A DNA stretch of 64,000 nucleotides from Geminisphaera colitermitum TAV2 (GCF_000171235.2 NZ_ABEA03000004.1:1-64000), one strand, 5' to 3'; shown: positions 43,436 to 53,011, numbered from the stretch's first letter. Notes: generated by a model from the letters alone, not told the origin. Made by a program: numbers and translations.

Positions 43436-44155
43436 TCAATGGGAGAGGGCAACGTATCCGGTCAGCCAGCCGGCGATGAAGGCGGCTTGTTTTTCGCGGA
43501 TGGCAGGCGTGAAATGGATGTGGTCGCAATACAGGTCGGAGCCGTCCGGGACGGTAGATTGGTTAAGCGTGAAGGTGTGCAGGTCGATTGAGGGGATGTT
43601 GTGCTCACGCATGACGGAGTCAGCCGCGGCGTTGTAGGCGTCGACGTCGGCGGCGTGGCGATGGAAGTCGAGTCCGGGGCGGTTGTGGATCGCATCGTGG
43701 CAGGGTGTGATGCGCACCCAGATGAGGCGCGGGCGCAGGGTGGCGGCGGTGGCGACGATGGCCCGGAGATTGGCGGTGTAGGTTTCAAGCGGTGTCTTTT
43801 TGCGACCGCTGACGGGATCGGTTCGGAGGTCGTGGAGTCCGCAGTTGAGCAGGAGGTAGTCGGCGTCGATGCCGCCGTGTTCCTGTTTCCAACGGAGAAA
43901 CTGGAGAACGCGGGAGGAGTCGCCGGCGTTGGCTCCGGCGGGGAGGTCGAGATTGCGCAGGGCTTCCTCCGCACCTTCGCGGTGGATACAGGTGAAGAGG
44001 CCGTGCAGGTGTTTTTCGAGAAAGGGCGCGTAGTGGACGGAGATGCTGTCGCCGACAATGTAAAGGGAAGGCATGAGGGGAGGTGCCGGAATTGCGTTGA
44101 GAATCAGTATCCCGGTGAGAGGTATGGCCCGGATGAGTTTTAGCGGAGAAATCAT
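43436..44155 (-). CDS. SGNH/GDSL-type esterase
   Basis: A 239-residue protein with signal-like N-terminus (IRAIPLTGILILNAIP). SGNH blocks: SLYIVGDSISVHYAP (catalytic Ser), LLLNCGLHDLRTD (Asn), and DGSDLYCDHIHFTPAIREKQ (Asp-x-x-His). Enzymes of this fold deacetylate or de-esterify polysaccharide side chains. The start overlaps the stop of the upstream autotransporter-like gene by four bases and the beta-helix gene follows 14 bases later, giving a coherent carbohydrate operon. Confidence 0.85.
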   Translation of the reverse strand: MISPLKLIRAIPLTGILILNAIPAPPLMPSLYIVGDSISVHYAPFLEKHLHGLFTCIHREGAEEALRNLDLPAGANAGDSSRVLQFLRWKQEHGGIDADYLLLNCGLHDLRTDPVSGRKKTPLETYTANLRAIVATAATLRPRLIWVRITPCHDAIHNRPGLDFHRHAADVDAYNAAADSVMREHNIPSIDLHTFTLNQSTVPDGSDLYCDHIHFTPAIREKQAAFIAGWLTGYVALSH

Positions 44156-46263
44156 CGATGGCGGCGGCTCAGCATAATGAATCCCGAGGCACAGAAACCG
44201 AGGAAAAGGGCGACGGTGGAGGGTTCGGGGACGGCGGTGATGGCGGCGACTTGCACGACGATGTCGTTGCCGCCGGTGAGCGACTGACCGTCGCCGGTAT
44301 AGGAAAGTTGGAACTCATAGGTGAGGGCTTCATGCACAATGCTGAAGGTGTCACCGACAAGAGTCTGGCCGTTGATGGTGGCGAAGGCGCCGGTGACGGC
44401 GTCCGTATTCTCGTTAATGAGAAGGGAAAAGGTGTCGCCAAGTGTGGCGGTGAAGGAGGCGGCGAGCGCAAGGGCGAGGTTGGCGTCGCCCCCGAAGACA
44501 ACGTTGCCGGTGACAGTGATGGCATCGCCAAGGCTGGCGGCAAGGGTTGCTCCGTCATCCAGTGTGAGATTTCCGGCAATGGAACCCCCGCCTGTGACGA
44601 TGGCGGCTCCGCTGGCAATGGAGACGTGATTGGTGGCGGAGGTGAGGATACCAACGAGATGGAGGGCCCCGGCTTCGATTTGGGTGCCGCCAGTGTAGGC
44701 GTTGTCGCCTTCGATCTCGAGCGTGCCGTCGGTGGTTTTGACCAGGGCTGCTCCGCCGTTGAACTCGGCGAGGTTTTTCAAAGTGCCGCTTTGGAGGTGG
44801 AAGTTCGTGAGATTGATGATCGCCCCGTTCCTCAGGTCGAGCGTGCCGCCGGCGAGGGTGATCGTGGAGGTGAGGTTGTTGGGATTGGTCCCTTCGGCGA
44901 TGTTTCCGTTGACGGTGAGGGAACCTCCGGTGATGGCAACATTGGCGACCAGCGCGCCGGCGTAACTGGAGCTATCGCGCGAACCCAACGTCAGGTTGCT
45001 GTTGACCGTGACGTTGCCCGTTCCCGAAATGTTCAGGTTGCCCGTGACCGGCTGGTTGTTCGTTCCCTGGGTGGACGTCAGGATGATCGAGTCGGCGATG
45101 AAATCACCGCCCGCCACGTCAAGCGTTCCTGTGATCTGGCCGGTGCTTCCCATGGCTCCCGAATATCCCACGCGGACGATGGTCGCATCGATGGTCCCTT
45201 CAGCCATGCGCAGTGTTCCGGTGACGGCGGCGGTGATCGAGCTGCCGATGACGAGTTCGTTGAGGAGCGCGTCAACCTTGCCGCCAGTAAAGTCGGCTGT
45301 TCCCGTGATGGCGGTTCCGGAGGAAGCGCCGGTTTTGCCGACGGTCAGATTTGCCCGTCCCACGCCATCCTTTGCGCGGATGATTGCCTCCGGGGTTGGG
45401 CCGGACTCGAATGTCTGGAAGGACAACTCGCCGGAAGAGCGGTTCTGGACGGCGGAAGACGCGGCTCCGATGTAGATTTCGTCGGCGAAAATCTCATTCG
45501 TCCTGCCGAGCTGGAGCTTCGAAACGCCAGCCACACCGGTGCCGTTGCCGATGCCTTCTGTGCTCCCCACGATGATTTTGTTGGTGGTGATGGTGTTGTC
45601 CGCCGCGAGGGTCAAAAGCCCGAGTGATCTCGCCCGATCTGCCGTGGAGGATCGTGTTCCCACCTCAATGGTGTCCACGGTAGCCGTGAAGCTGCTTAGC
45701 CCCGCAAGATCGAGAATCGCATAGCCGCTGATCGACGTGCTGTTCGTCGGGTTGTTAACCCATATTTTGGAGGAGGCTGCGTTGACCACGAGGGCACCTT
45801 CTCCCTGGATTTTCGTGTTGGTGATAATCGCCGCAGTCCCATCACGCCCGACCGAAAGCGCGTTCGCGGGCGGCGTGCCCGTCGGGCTGATGGTGAGCGT
45901 CACGCCCGGGTTGATGTGTGTGACCTGCCAGTTGTTCGAGTAATCGGAAAACGAGGGCGCGGTAACCGTGTTGGTCACTGTCTGGATATAGGACAGCGAC
46001 TCGATCGTCACGCTCTGGTCGATGTAGTTTCCGGTCGTCGTGGAATCGCCTTTGCCCGTGTTGCCGAACTCCGCGTGGTTGCCGGAGACCGGGTCGTTAG
46101 GGTTCCAGTTGTTGTTGGTCGACCAGTTGTCGTTCGCGCCGCCCGCATCCCATGTGAGGGTGGCCTGGGCGTGGAGCGTGATGCTGGAGACGGGTGGAAG
46201 CGCGAGCGCAAGCAGGGCGGCGAGGGCGCGGTGCGCCCGGCGGGGACGGTATTCTTTGTTCAT
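44152..46263 (-). CDS. PEP-CTERM surface protein with autotransporter-like repeats
   Basis: A 703-residue exported protein: signal peptide (RALAALLALALPPVSSITLHA), an opening LTWDAGGANDNWSTNNNWNP typical of passenger domains, a long parallel-beta-helix region with repeats of the form TVGKTGASSGTAITGTADF and VGYSGAMGSTGQITGTLDV, an autotransporter-associated strand motif (LVKTTDGTLEIEGDNAYTGGT), and a C-terminal PEP-CTERM anchor (AVPEPSTVALFLGFCASGFIMLSRRHR). There is no outer-membrane translocator barrel, so the anchor replaces it. Probably a surface adhesin or substrate scaffold of the sugar-related operon. Confidence 0.82.
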   Translation of the reverse strand: MNKEYRPRRAHRALAALLALALPPVSSITLHAQATLTWDAGGANDNWSTNNNWNPNDPVSGNHAEFGNTGKGDSTTTGNYIDQSVTIESLSYIQTVTNTVTAPSFSDYSNNWQVTHINPGVTLTISPTGTPPANALSVGRDGTAAIITNTKIQGEGALVVNAASSKIWVNNPTNSTSISGYAILDLAGLSSFTATVDTIEVGTRSSTADRARSLGLLTLAADNTITTNKIIVGSTEGIGNGTGVAGVSKLQLGRTNEIFADEIYIGAASSAVQNRSSGELSFQTFESGPTPEAIIRAKDGVGRANLTVGKTGASSGTAITGTADFTGGKVDALLNELVIGSSITAAVTGTLRMAEGTIDATIVRVGYSGAMGSTGQITGTLDVAGGDFIADSIILTSTQGTNNQPVTGNLNISGTGNVTVNSNLTLGSRDSSSYAGALVANVAITGGSLTVNGNIAEGTNPNNLTSTITLAGGTLDLRNGAIINLTNFHLQSGTLKNLAEFNGGAALVKTTDGTLEIEGDNAYTGGTQIEAGALHLVGILTSATNHVSIASGAAIVTGGGSIAGNLTLDDGATLAASLGDAITVTGNVVFGGDANLALALAASFTATLGDTFSLLINENTDAVTGAFATINGQTLVGDTFSIVHEALTYEFQLSYTGDGQSLTGGNDIVVQVAAITAVPEPSTVALFLGFCASGFIMLSRRHR

Positions 46264-46332
46264 GGCGGTGTGTAGGCGTTGCGGGGTGGTGGCGAAGACA
46301 GGCACGGGGAAACGGGCGGTGTGCGGGCGAGG

Positions 46333-47067
46333 TTAATCGAATGCGCGCCACGGATTGATGCCTGGGGAAGGCTGCAGTTTTTCGAACGGCAGGCAGGCGA
46401 CGTGACCGTCGCCGAAAAGGTAATTGTGGCCGGAACCGTGATAATAGGAACCGTCGGCGAGACGGGGTTGCTTCTCTGGTTTGGCAAGCCAGGGCGGGGC
46501 GTCCAAATAAGCATTGGCCTTGCTGAACTGCGTGTTGGCGAGCCCCCACGTGTCGGTGAAGTATTCGGAGACAAGAATGGTGTGCGAGGGACGGGTGAGT
46601 TGTTCGAGGCGAGTGGAAGGTCCCGTGGGAGCGCCATTCGCCCATTTTGAGAAAACGCCCAAACCGGATGTGATCTCCGGGCGGGCGGAAGCGAAATAGG
46701 AGCGGGGACGTCCGCCAGCGCGGTCGCGGTTGTCCATCGGGCAAAAAAAGAGCGGCCAGAATCGATTCTGCTGATTTTCGGCAATGCCTACATGGGGGGC
46801 GATTTGGGTATCCCAGTTTCCGCCGGAGGGAAATTCGCTTTTGTTCTCGTTGGCGTAAACGAGCAAGGCGACGCCAATCTGGCGGAGGTTGGAGGTGCAG
46901 GTGGCGCGATGGGCGGACTTTCGCACCCGCGAGACCGTGGGAATGGTGATGCCAGCGAGGATACCGATGATGGCAATGACCACGAGCAATTCGACGAGGG
47001 TGAACGCCGCACCGGAAGACAGGCGGCGGGAGGCAGGGGGCGCGGGATATGGTTTTTTGGGTGGCAT
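46333..47067 (-). CDS. type II secretion-like prepilin (DUF1559 type)
   Basis: A 244-residue protein with a class III prepilin leader, AFTLVELLVVIAIIGILAGITIP (cleavage before Phe), and a C-terminal half ending in GHNYLFGDGHVACLPFEKLQP, the H-x-G-x-D-GHV pattern typical of DUF1559-like prepilins of Planctomycetes and Verrucomicrobia. These are highly multiplied pseudopilins of unknown role, probably linked to secretion of extracellular enzymes. It lies 69 bases before the autotransporter-like gene in the same direction. Confidence 0.85.
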   Translation of the reverse strand: MPPKKPYPAPPASRRLSSGAAFTLVELLVVIAIIGILAGITIPTVSRVRKSAHRATCTSNLRQIGVALLVYANENKSEFPSGGNWDTQIAPHVGIAENQQNRFWPLFFCPMDNRDRAGGRPRSYFASARPEITSGLGVFSKWANGAPTGPSTRLEQLTRPSHTILVSEYFTDTWGLANTQFSKANAYLDAPPWLAKPEKQPRLADGSYYHGSGHNYLFGDGHVACLPFEKLQPSPGINPWRAFD

Positions 47068-47125
47068 TTGAGGAGGGGGGATGGGGTAAAAACAAGGGGC
47101 GGCACGCGCGCCTCGACGCGGGGCG

Positions 47126-48262
47126 TCAGGGTGCGGAGGCGGGACCGGTGCTTTCGCGTTGGAGAAGGGTGGGTTTGATGATGACCTGTTCAGGGTGGGT
47201 GACGGGGACTTTGGCGAGGCGGATGGTTTCGGTTATGATTTGCTCATAGGGTTGGAGGATGGAGGTGAGGGCGGGATGGCAGACGGCGCCGGTGTCGATG
47301 CCGTCGAAGCCGATAATGGAAATGTCGCCGGGGATGCGGACGCCTTGTTCGAGGAGCCATTTCATGGCGCCGAGCGCACCCATGTCGGATACGGCAAAGA
47401 GGGCGGTGGGGCGGGTGGCGGAGGGAAGCGCCCAGATTTCGGCGATGGCTTTGCGTCCGGCATCGTAGGCGCGGTCCCACGGGACCATTTTGCAGTCGTG
47501 AATGAGGGAATGAGTGGTGCCGAGGGCCTGGGTGTAACGGGTGAAGGCGGCAATGCGGGCGCGGGTGTTGGCGTTGTCGGGTTCGCAAACGAGAAGGGCG
47601 ATACGACGGTGGCCGAGTTGGGTGAGGTGTTCGATGGCGAGGCGGACACCGGTGTCGTTGTCGGGGCCGACGAAGTGACCGCGCTGGTTGGGGAGCAGAG
47701 TGTCGATGGTGACGAACTGGTAGTGGCGCTCGGAAAGGGCTTGTTCGAGTTCGTAGGTGGTGGCGGTGGGATGGCCGAGGATGACGACCGCGCCTTCGGT
47801 GGGAGGGAAGTTGAGTTGTTTGTAGGCCTTGTTGAGGTGCTGTCCCTGATAGGTGTAGAGGGGCAGCATTTCGATGCCTTGATCCACGCAGGCGGCGTGC
47901 AGCGTGGAGAGGGAACGGGCGATGTTGGCGGAGCGGTAATCGACAACAAAGACGGCGAGTTTGCGGGGGAAGCTGAGCTGCGGCTTTTTCTGGACGAAAG
48001 TGGCCTGGGCACGTTTGCGGAGGATGAGGCCGGTGTTGGCAAGATCGGTGAGGGCGCGGCGAACGGTGCCTTGGGAAATGCCGAGGGCGTCGATGAGCTG
48101 GGTTTCGGAATAAAAGCGGGCGCGATCTTCGAAGTCCTCGGTAATCATGCGCTGGAGGGCATTGCGCAGTTGCGCGTGCAGAGAGAGGTCCCGGGAAGGG
48201 TCCAGAACGATGGAGCGGAGGCGCTCAATGGGAGGAGTGACGTTGGTGGCGAGTGTTTCCAT
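47126..48262 (-). CDS. GntR-type HTH fused to LacI-type sugar sensor
   Basis: A 378-residue regulator. Residues about 25-90 form a GntR-like winged helix (LSLHAQLRNALQRMITEDFEDRARFYSETQLIDALGISQGTVRRALTDLANTGLILRKR); residues about 105-360 form a periplasmic-binding-protein-like sensor as in LacI/GalR (AVFVVDYRS, GHRRIALLVCEPDN, FAVSDMGALGAMKWLLEQGVRIPGDISIIGFDGID). This architecture is known from AraR-type repressors that respond to sugars. It is the first minus-strand gene of the sugar locus and divergent from the alpha-mannosidase; it probably controls both. Confidence 0.9.
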   Translation of the reverse strand: METLATNVTPPIERLRSIVLDPSRDLSLHAQLRNALQRMITEDFEDRARFYSETQLIDALGISQGTVRRALTDLANTGLILRKRAQATFVQKKPQLSFPRKLAVFVVDYRSANIARSLSTLHAACVDQGIEMLPLYTYQGQHLNKAYKQLNFPPTEGAVVILGHPTATTYELEQALSERHYQFVTIDTLLPNQRGHFVGPDNDTGVRLAIEHLTQLGHRRIALLVCEPDNANTRARIAAFTRYTQALGTTHSLIHDCKMVPWDRAYDAGRKAIAEIWALPSATRPTALFAVSDMGALGAMKWLLEQGVRIPGDISIIGFDGIDTGAVCHPALTSILQPYEQIITETIRLAKVPVTHPEQVIIKPTLLQRESTGPASAP

Positions 48263-48306
48263 GCCGGGGAGGCTTGAGGAAAATTTTTCTAAGACAAGTG
48301 CGCTTT

Positions 48307-48322
48307 ACTTCTTCAAAGAAGT
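48307..48322. promoter_or_regulatory. candidate operator of the sugar locus
   Basis: ACTTCTT-CA-AAGAAGT, 7-bp perfect arms, in the divergent gap 45 bases from the regulator ATG and 86 bases from the mannosidase ATG. Position fits autoregulation by the GntR/LacI-type protein. Confidence 0.5.
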
Positions 48323-48407
48323 TAAGGAGCATGGAGGTTGTCAATCCTGATTTTCCCAATTTTAGGTCCTAGATCAGTAGTTTCGATTTTTATTAATTCA
48401 TAACCTT

Positions 48408-51400
48408 ATGTTAACGAAAACGTTCCTGACGCATTTGCTCCCGGCTCGCATTGCTGAAGCCCTTCGCCGGGTGCAGAACCAAATCTGGCAGCCGGTATCC
48501 GTTACGATCTCTGTCACTCAGACACAAAGCTTCCGCAAACATCGCCGGGCATCGGAGTTGTCTGCCGCAGACTTCTCTCCCGTGCCGTCGGAGTCGTTTC
48601 ACTGGGGGCCGAAATATGCGCAACGCTGGTTCAAGCTGCGACTGCCGGAGTCGATGGCGGGCGACAGGACGTGGTACCTGTCGTGGGAGGATCAAGCCGA
48701 GGCGACCGTGTATGTGGAGGGCGTTCCTTACAGCGGTCTGGATGTGGCGCATCGGCGTTGCCCGCTGCCCGCTGGAATCGCCGAGGTGCTGGTGGAGTGC
48801 GCCTGCGTGCGGACGGGTATTTGGATTCCGGATTCGGGACCGGCGCTCGACGAGGAGGGAAGTCGCTATTCGCCGCCCAGGTTGTGGACACGCGACGATG
48901 TGGCGTGGGGTGTGTACCACGATCTCAAAGTGCTGCTCGATGTGCTCGACGCGGAACATCGTGACTGGCAACCGCCGCAGCCCGGCCCCACTCCGAAGGC
49001 CATGACCGATCCGGTGCGGTTCACGCCTCCGGCATTTCGCGCGTCACCGCTCTTCCGGCGTTGGTGCGCCCGTCTCGATGAGGCAATCGATGTGTTTGAC
49101 CAGCACGGACTGGAGGCGTTCGCAACGGAATTGCGCGCGCTCTACGCGGCTCACCCGGCGGAGCGGGAATCGCTCAGGGCGGTGCTGACCGGCCACGCCC
49201 ATATTGATCTCGTGTGGCTGTGGCCGGAGCGGGTGGGCGAATTCAAGGCCGTGCACACGTGGGCGACGCAGGCCCGGCTGCTGGAGGCGTATCCGGAATT
49301 TCGTTTCGGCTATTCCCAGCCGGCAAGTTACGAGGCCGTGGAACGTCGCGCGCCCGTGTTGCACGCGCGGGTGAAGGAATTGATCGCCGCGGGACGTTGG
49401 GAGGCGACCGGGGCGAGCTATGTGGAGAGCGACACGCAGATGCCTTGCGGCGAAGCGTTGCTCCGCAGCCTGCGCCTGGGGCAGGAGGCTTTCATCAGGC
49501 TGAGGGGAACGCCGGCGTCGGTGTTTTGGTTGCCCGATGTTTTTGGTTACAGTGGCTGTCTGCCTCAATTGCTCTCCGGTTTGGGGGTGCGGGGTTTTTT
49601 TACCACGAAACTGGCATGGAGTGTGGTGAACAGGTTCCCGCATTCGAGTTTCCGCTGGCGCGGACCGGATGGTGGCGCGGAGGTGGTCGCGCAAATTGAA
49701 TTGATTAACGGATACAACGAGACGCTCGATGCGAAGCGCCTTCGCGAGAGTGCGCTGCATCATCAGCAAGCCGCCGTGCATCCGGAGTTTTTGGTTCCGG
49801 CTGGCTATGGCGACGGAGGCGGCGGCACGACCGAAGAGATGTGCGAGCGAGCCCGGCGCATGTCGGACCTGGCTGGAGTGCCTCGCACGGAGTGGGGGAG
49901 CATCGAGGGTTTCTTTGAGCGTCTGAGCCGTGTGCGGGAGCAACTGCCGGCCGTGACCGGCGAGCTGATGCTGGAAATGCACCGTGGTGTTTTCACGACG
50001 CACGGCAGGCTGAAGGCTGCGTTCAGAGGGCTCGAACGGGCGTTGCAGATTCAGGAGGCCGCCCATGCGGCGGTCGGGGAAGGTCCGGTGGATGCGCAGG
50101 CCTGGCGACGCCTGGTTTTTTCCCAATTTCACGACTACATCCCGGGCAGCTCCATATGGGAGGTTTACTCCGAGGGCATTGTCGAACTGGAGCGCCTGGC
50201 GGAGAAGGCGTTGTCGGAAACCAAGGCTGTCTTGAGCCGCCAGGATCATGGAGCCTCCCAGAAAGCAAGTATGCGGAAGGCCCGGGCGCGTGAGGCATTG
50301 ATTGTGGCGAATGGCGAAGTCGTTTGCGAAGGATCGGATGCTGAAGCAAAAACAGGGGCGTATCAGAAAAATGGTTCCGAGCGGGGATGGTTTAATCCGT
50401 TGCCGGTGGCGCGCTCATGGACGGATGGCGAACGATGCCTGAGACTGCCTCCGCTGTCGGGAGGGCCTGTCGCCTCGCTTGCGACCGTTGACGCGCCGCC
50501 TCCTGTTGCCACGGCGTCATCGTTGGCGGGAACACGTGTTCAAGCCGAGTTTTCCCTTTCCGGCGGGCTTTCGCGGCTTCTCGTGGATGGCTATGAAGTG
50601 GCCTTGGCCGGCGGAGGAGGACATGTGCTGCGGGCTTATCGCGACCAGCCGGCGGCGTTTGACGCATGGGACATTGATCGCAACTCGCTCGTTGTCGGCG
50701 TGGATGCCACGCCGGACGGAGCCCCCGTGATCGAAGGGAACGGGGTGACGGCTTCGGTGGCATTTCCGATGCGCATCGCGAAAGAAAGCCGGATTACGGT
50801 GCGATATCGCGTGGTCGCCGACGAGCCTGTATTGCGTATCGAATACGATGTCGACTGGCGTGATCCGGCCATGTGCCTCAAGGCGATTTTCAACACACGC
50901 TACCTCGGGCAAATGGCCCGGTTTGGCGCTCCCTATGGCAGTGTCTGCCGCGGGCAATGGCCGGGCTATAATCGCGAGGAAGCCCAGTGGGAGGTTCCGG
51001 GAAGCCGTTGGTTGATTCTCTCCGATGATTCGCAGAGTGAGGGTTTCGCATTGGTGACCGAGGCAAAATATGGATTCACCGTGCGAGATGGAGCGGTTGG
51101 TGTGAGCTTGTTGCGCAGCGCATTGGTTACGGAGGCTGACCTGCATCCGGCGCTGCGGGATGAGCCGAATCGTCCGCGCTACTCCGACCTTGAACGGCAA
51201 TCGATCCGCCTGGCGGTAGGACGTTTCGCCTCCGATCTTCCAGCGGAATCGCAACCTGCTGTGTTGGCCGATACGTTGTTCACTCCGTGCGTTGCTTATG
51301 CGGGCAGTCCGAAAGGCACAGGGCTATTGGGTGTGGATGGCGCACCTTCACTGGTGCCGGCCTGGGCCGAGCCGTTGGCCGATGGGCGGTGGTTGTTGCG

Positions 51401-51614
51401 CCTGCATGAAACGCTGGGGCGTCGTGGCGTGGCCATGGTAAGGCTGATGCCTGGCTGGAGCGCTTGCGAAACGGTGCTGGGGTATCCGATTTTTGGTGAT
51501 AAAGATGAAACGCCGTGCTGGATGGAGGATGAACTGTCGCTGGCGTACGAACCTTACAAGGTTTGTTCAGTAATTCTTTCACGCGAGCTCAGGCCAGTTC
51601 GCGGCGCAGGGTGA
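48408..51614 (+). CDS. alpha-mannosidase, glycoside hydrolase family 38
   Basis: A 1068-residue zinc-dependent retaining glycosidase. The catalytic domain has TGHAHIDLVWLWPERV (Zn ligands His and Asp at about residues 262-266), YSQPASYEAVERR, WEATGASYVESDTQMPCGEALLR and VFWLPDVFGYSGCLPQLL (nucleophile Asp at about 376), then FSQFHDYIPGSSIWEVY. The N-terminal beta domain and the long C-terminal beta region (LVVGVDATPDGAPVIEGNGV, RITVRYRVVADEPVLRIEYDVDWRD) are usual. No signal peptide, so it works on imported oligosaccharide. It is the only plus-strand gene of the sugar locus and converges with the split GNAT gene, overlapping it by 26 bases. Confidence 0.93.
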   Translation: MLTKTFLTHLLPARIAEALRRVQNQIWQPVSVTISVTQTQSFRKHRRASELSAADFSPVPSESFHWGPKYAQRWFKLRLPESMAGDRTWYLSWEDQAEATVYVEGVPYSGLDVAHRRCPLPAGIAEVLVECACVRTGIWIPDSGPALDEEGSRYSPPRLWTRDDVAWGVYHDLKVLLDVLDAEHRDWQPPQPGPTPKAMTDPVRFTPPAFRASPLFRRWCARLDEAIDVFDQHGLEAFATELRALYAAHPAERESLRAVLTGHAHIDLVWLWPERVGEFKAVHTWATQARLLEAYPEFRFGYSQPASYEAVERRAPVLHARVKELIAAGRWEATGASYVESDTQMPCGEALLRSLRLGQEAFIRLRGTPASVFWLPDVFGYSGCLPQLLSGLGVRGFFTTKLAWSVVNRFPHSSFRWRGPDGGAEVVAQIELINGYNETLDAKRLRESALHHQQAAVHPEFLVPAGYGDGGGGTTEEMCERARRMSDLAGVPRTEWGSIEGFFERLSRVREQLPAVTGELMLEMHRGVFTTHGRLKAAFRGLERALQIQEAAHAAVGEGPVDAQAWRRLVFSQFHDYIPGSSIWEVYSEGIVELERLAEKALSETKAVLSRQDHGASQKASMRKARAREALIVANGEVVCEGSDAEAKTGAYQKNGSERGWFNPLPVARSWTDGERCLRLPPLSGGPVASLATVDAPPPVATASSLAGTRVQAEFSLSGGLSRLLVDGYEVALAGGGGHVLRAYRDQPAAFDAWDIDRNSLVVGVDATPDGAPVIEGNGVTASVAFPMRIAKESRITVRYRVVADEPVLRIEYDVDWRDPAMCLKAIFNTRYLGQMARFGAPYGSVCRGQWPGYNREEAQWEVPGSRWLILSDDSQSEGFALVTEAKYGFTVRDGAVGVSLLRSALVTEADLHPALRDEPNRPRYSDLERQSIRLAVGRFASDLPAESQPAVLADTLFTPCVAYAGSPKGTGLLGVDGAPSLVPAWAEPLADGRWLLRLHETLGRRGVAMVRLMPGWSACETVLGYPIFGDKDETPCWMEDELSLAYEPYKVCSVILSRELRPVRGAG

Positions 51615-51969
51615 TCCATTCGGCGAGCGGGGTGGCGCCGATGGATTTGTAGAAGTCGAGCGCGGGGGTGTTCCACTTGAGGGCGCGCCATTCGAGGCGC
51701 GCGCAACCGTCTTCCGCCGCGGCGTTGGCCGAGGCGGTGAAGAGGGCGCGGCCAATGCCCTGGCGCCGAAGGCCGGGCCGGACGTAGAGGTCCTCCAGAA
51801 ATGCGCCGGGGGTCCCGGCGAAGGTGGAGTAGGTGGGATACCAGATGGCGAAGCCGGCGGGGATGCCGTGGTAAAATGCCAGGAGGGCGTTGGCGCGGCG
51901 CTGCATGCCGAAGAGGTGCCGCGCGAAAAGGGCGGGGGAGGACTCGATCTCGTGCGAGAGGCTTTCGTA
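51589..51969 (-). pseudogene. GNAT acetyltransferase, C-terminal part, split by IS
   Basis: Encodes YESLSHEIESSPALFARHLFG, then the acetyl-CoA-binding core FLEDLYVRPGLRRQGIGRALFTASANAAAEDGCARLEWRALKWN and the C-terminal LDFYKSIGATPLAEWITLRRELA. The N-terminal 36 residues are at 52803-52913. Joining across the IS target restores ...HRMVCELASYESLSHE... in frame. Confidence 0.85.
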
Positions 51970-52800
51970 GGGCGTGTAGTCACGAGATTGAAGCCCAGAG
52001 GATGGCACACCTGAATTGGACGGCAGCGAGGAAAGAGGAGGCTCGTTTTGCGTATCGGGTTGCGATGCCGCGCCATTGCTTGAGTCGTAGGAATGCATTT
52101 TCTACCAGATGCCTGATCCGATAAAGATAAGGGTCATATTCGCGTTGTTCTATGCGATTGGTCTTTGGAGGAATCTGCGGGCAGATGCCTGCGGCCTGCG
52201 CCATTTCGATGATGGCGTTGGTGTCATATCCCTTGTCGGCGATCAGATGGTCTGCGGCAATGCCTTCAATCAACCTGCCAGCCTGTGTGCAATCAGCCGT
52301 GGAACCCGCTGTAACAATGACTCGCACCGGCATACCATGCGCATCCACGGCCAAATGTAGTTTGGTGTTTCGCCCCCTTTTGTCAGACCGATCGCCTCGT
52401 TTCCACCTCTGGCTCCCGCCGCATGCGGATGGATTTTGACATGACTGGCATCAATCATCAGCCACTCAAAATCGGGCTCGTTCATCAGTTCCGACAACAG
52501 GCGCTCCCAATGCCCCTTGTCTCTCCAGCGACAAAAACGCCTGTGCGTGTTGCTCCACCCTCCGTAATCCTCTGGAAGATCCCTCCAAGGCGCACCAGTG
52601 CGTAAAATCCACAGAACCGCGTTGAGGAACTTGCGGTTGTCCTCCGCCACCCCTCCCCACGCTCCTTTCCTTCCAGGTAGCAGCGGCTCCAGAACGCTCC
52701 AAACTCGGTCCGAAATGTCGTGACGGTGTTGATCTTTCGCCATGCTGACATTCTCCATCACAAAAAAACTCAGTCAATCTTATCTCGTGACTACACGCTC
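51970..52800 (-). mobile_element. IS5-type (IS427 group) insertion sequence, copy 3, 831 bp
   Basis: Same length and same sequence as copy 2 apart from the outermost left base pair region (GGGCGTG instead of GAGCGTG), same orientation, flanked by TA (TAG) on both sides. It interrupts a GNAT acetyltransferase. Translations of both transposase frames are identical to copy 2. Confidence 0.93.
51980..52743 (-). CDS. IS5-family transposase made by -1 frameshift, copy 3
   Basis: Identical in both frames to the transposase of copy 2 (OrfA from [15 protein letters not shown] at 52743; OrfB to 51980). The slippery heptamer A-AAA-GGG is at 52375-52381. DDE residues are in [16 protein letters not shown] and [10 protein letters not shown]. 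Identity between copies points to recent transposition, and the two directly repeated elements could recombine. Confidence 0.88.
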
Positions 52801-52802
52801 TA

Positions 52803-52913
52803 GGAGGCCAGTTCGCAAACCATGCGATGGAGGAGCGCGACGTCCGTGGGCACGGCGGGACGAATCTGGAGCGGAGGGCGGTTCGGATCGGACCTGGCGG
52901 ATAGCCGCGCCAT
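52803..52913 (-). pseudogene. GNAT acetyltransferase, N-terminal part
   Basis: MARLSARSDPNRPPLQIRPA followed by VPTDVALLHRMVCELA: the beta1-alpha1 start of a GNAT domain, cut by IS copy 3. The frame is open upstream to an ATG at 53180 (MIQIDQKYAGTRNPG), passing through repeat D and a Cys-rich stretch (ACACGHTTTACAPTACAAAG); I regard the start at 52913 as the natural one, but a fusion with that upstream segment cannot be excluded. Confidence 0.7.
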
Positions 52914-53011
52914 CAGGGCCGGGTTGCAATTGCATCCGGAGGCGCCCGCGGCGGCGCAGGCGGTGGGGGCGCAGGCCGTGGTCGTGTGACCGCAGGCGCA
53001 GGCGGGGGCCG

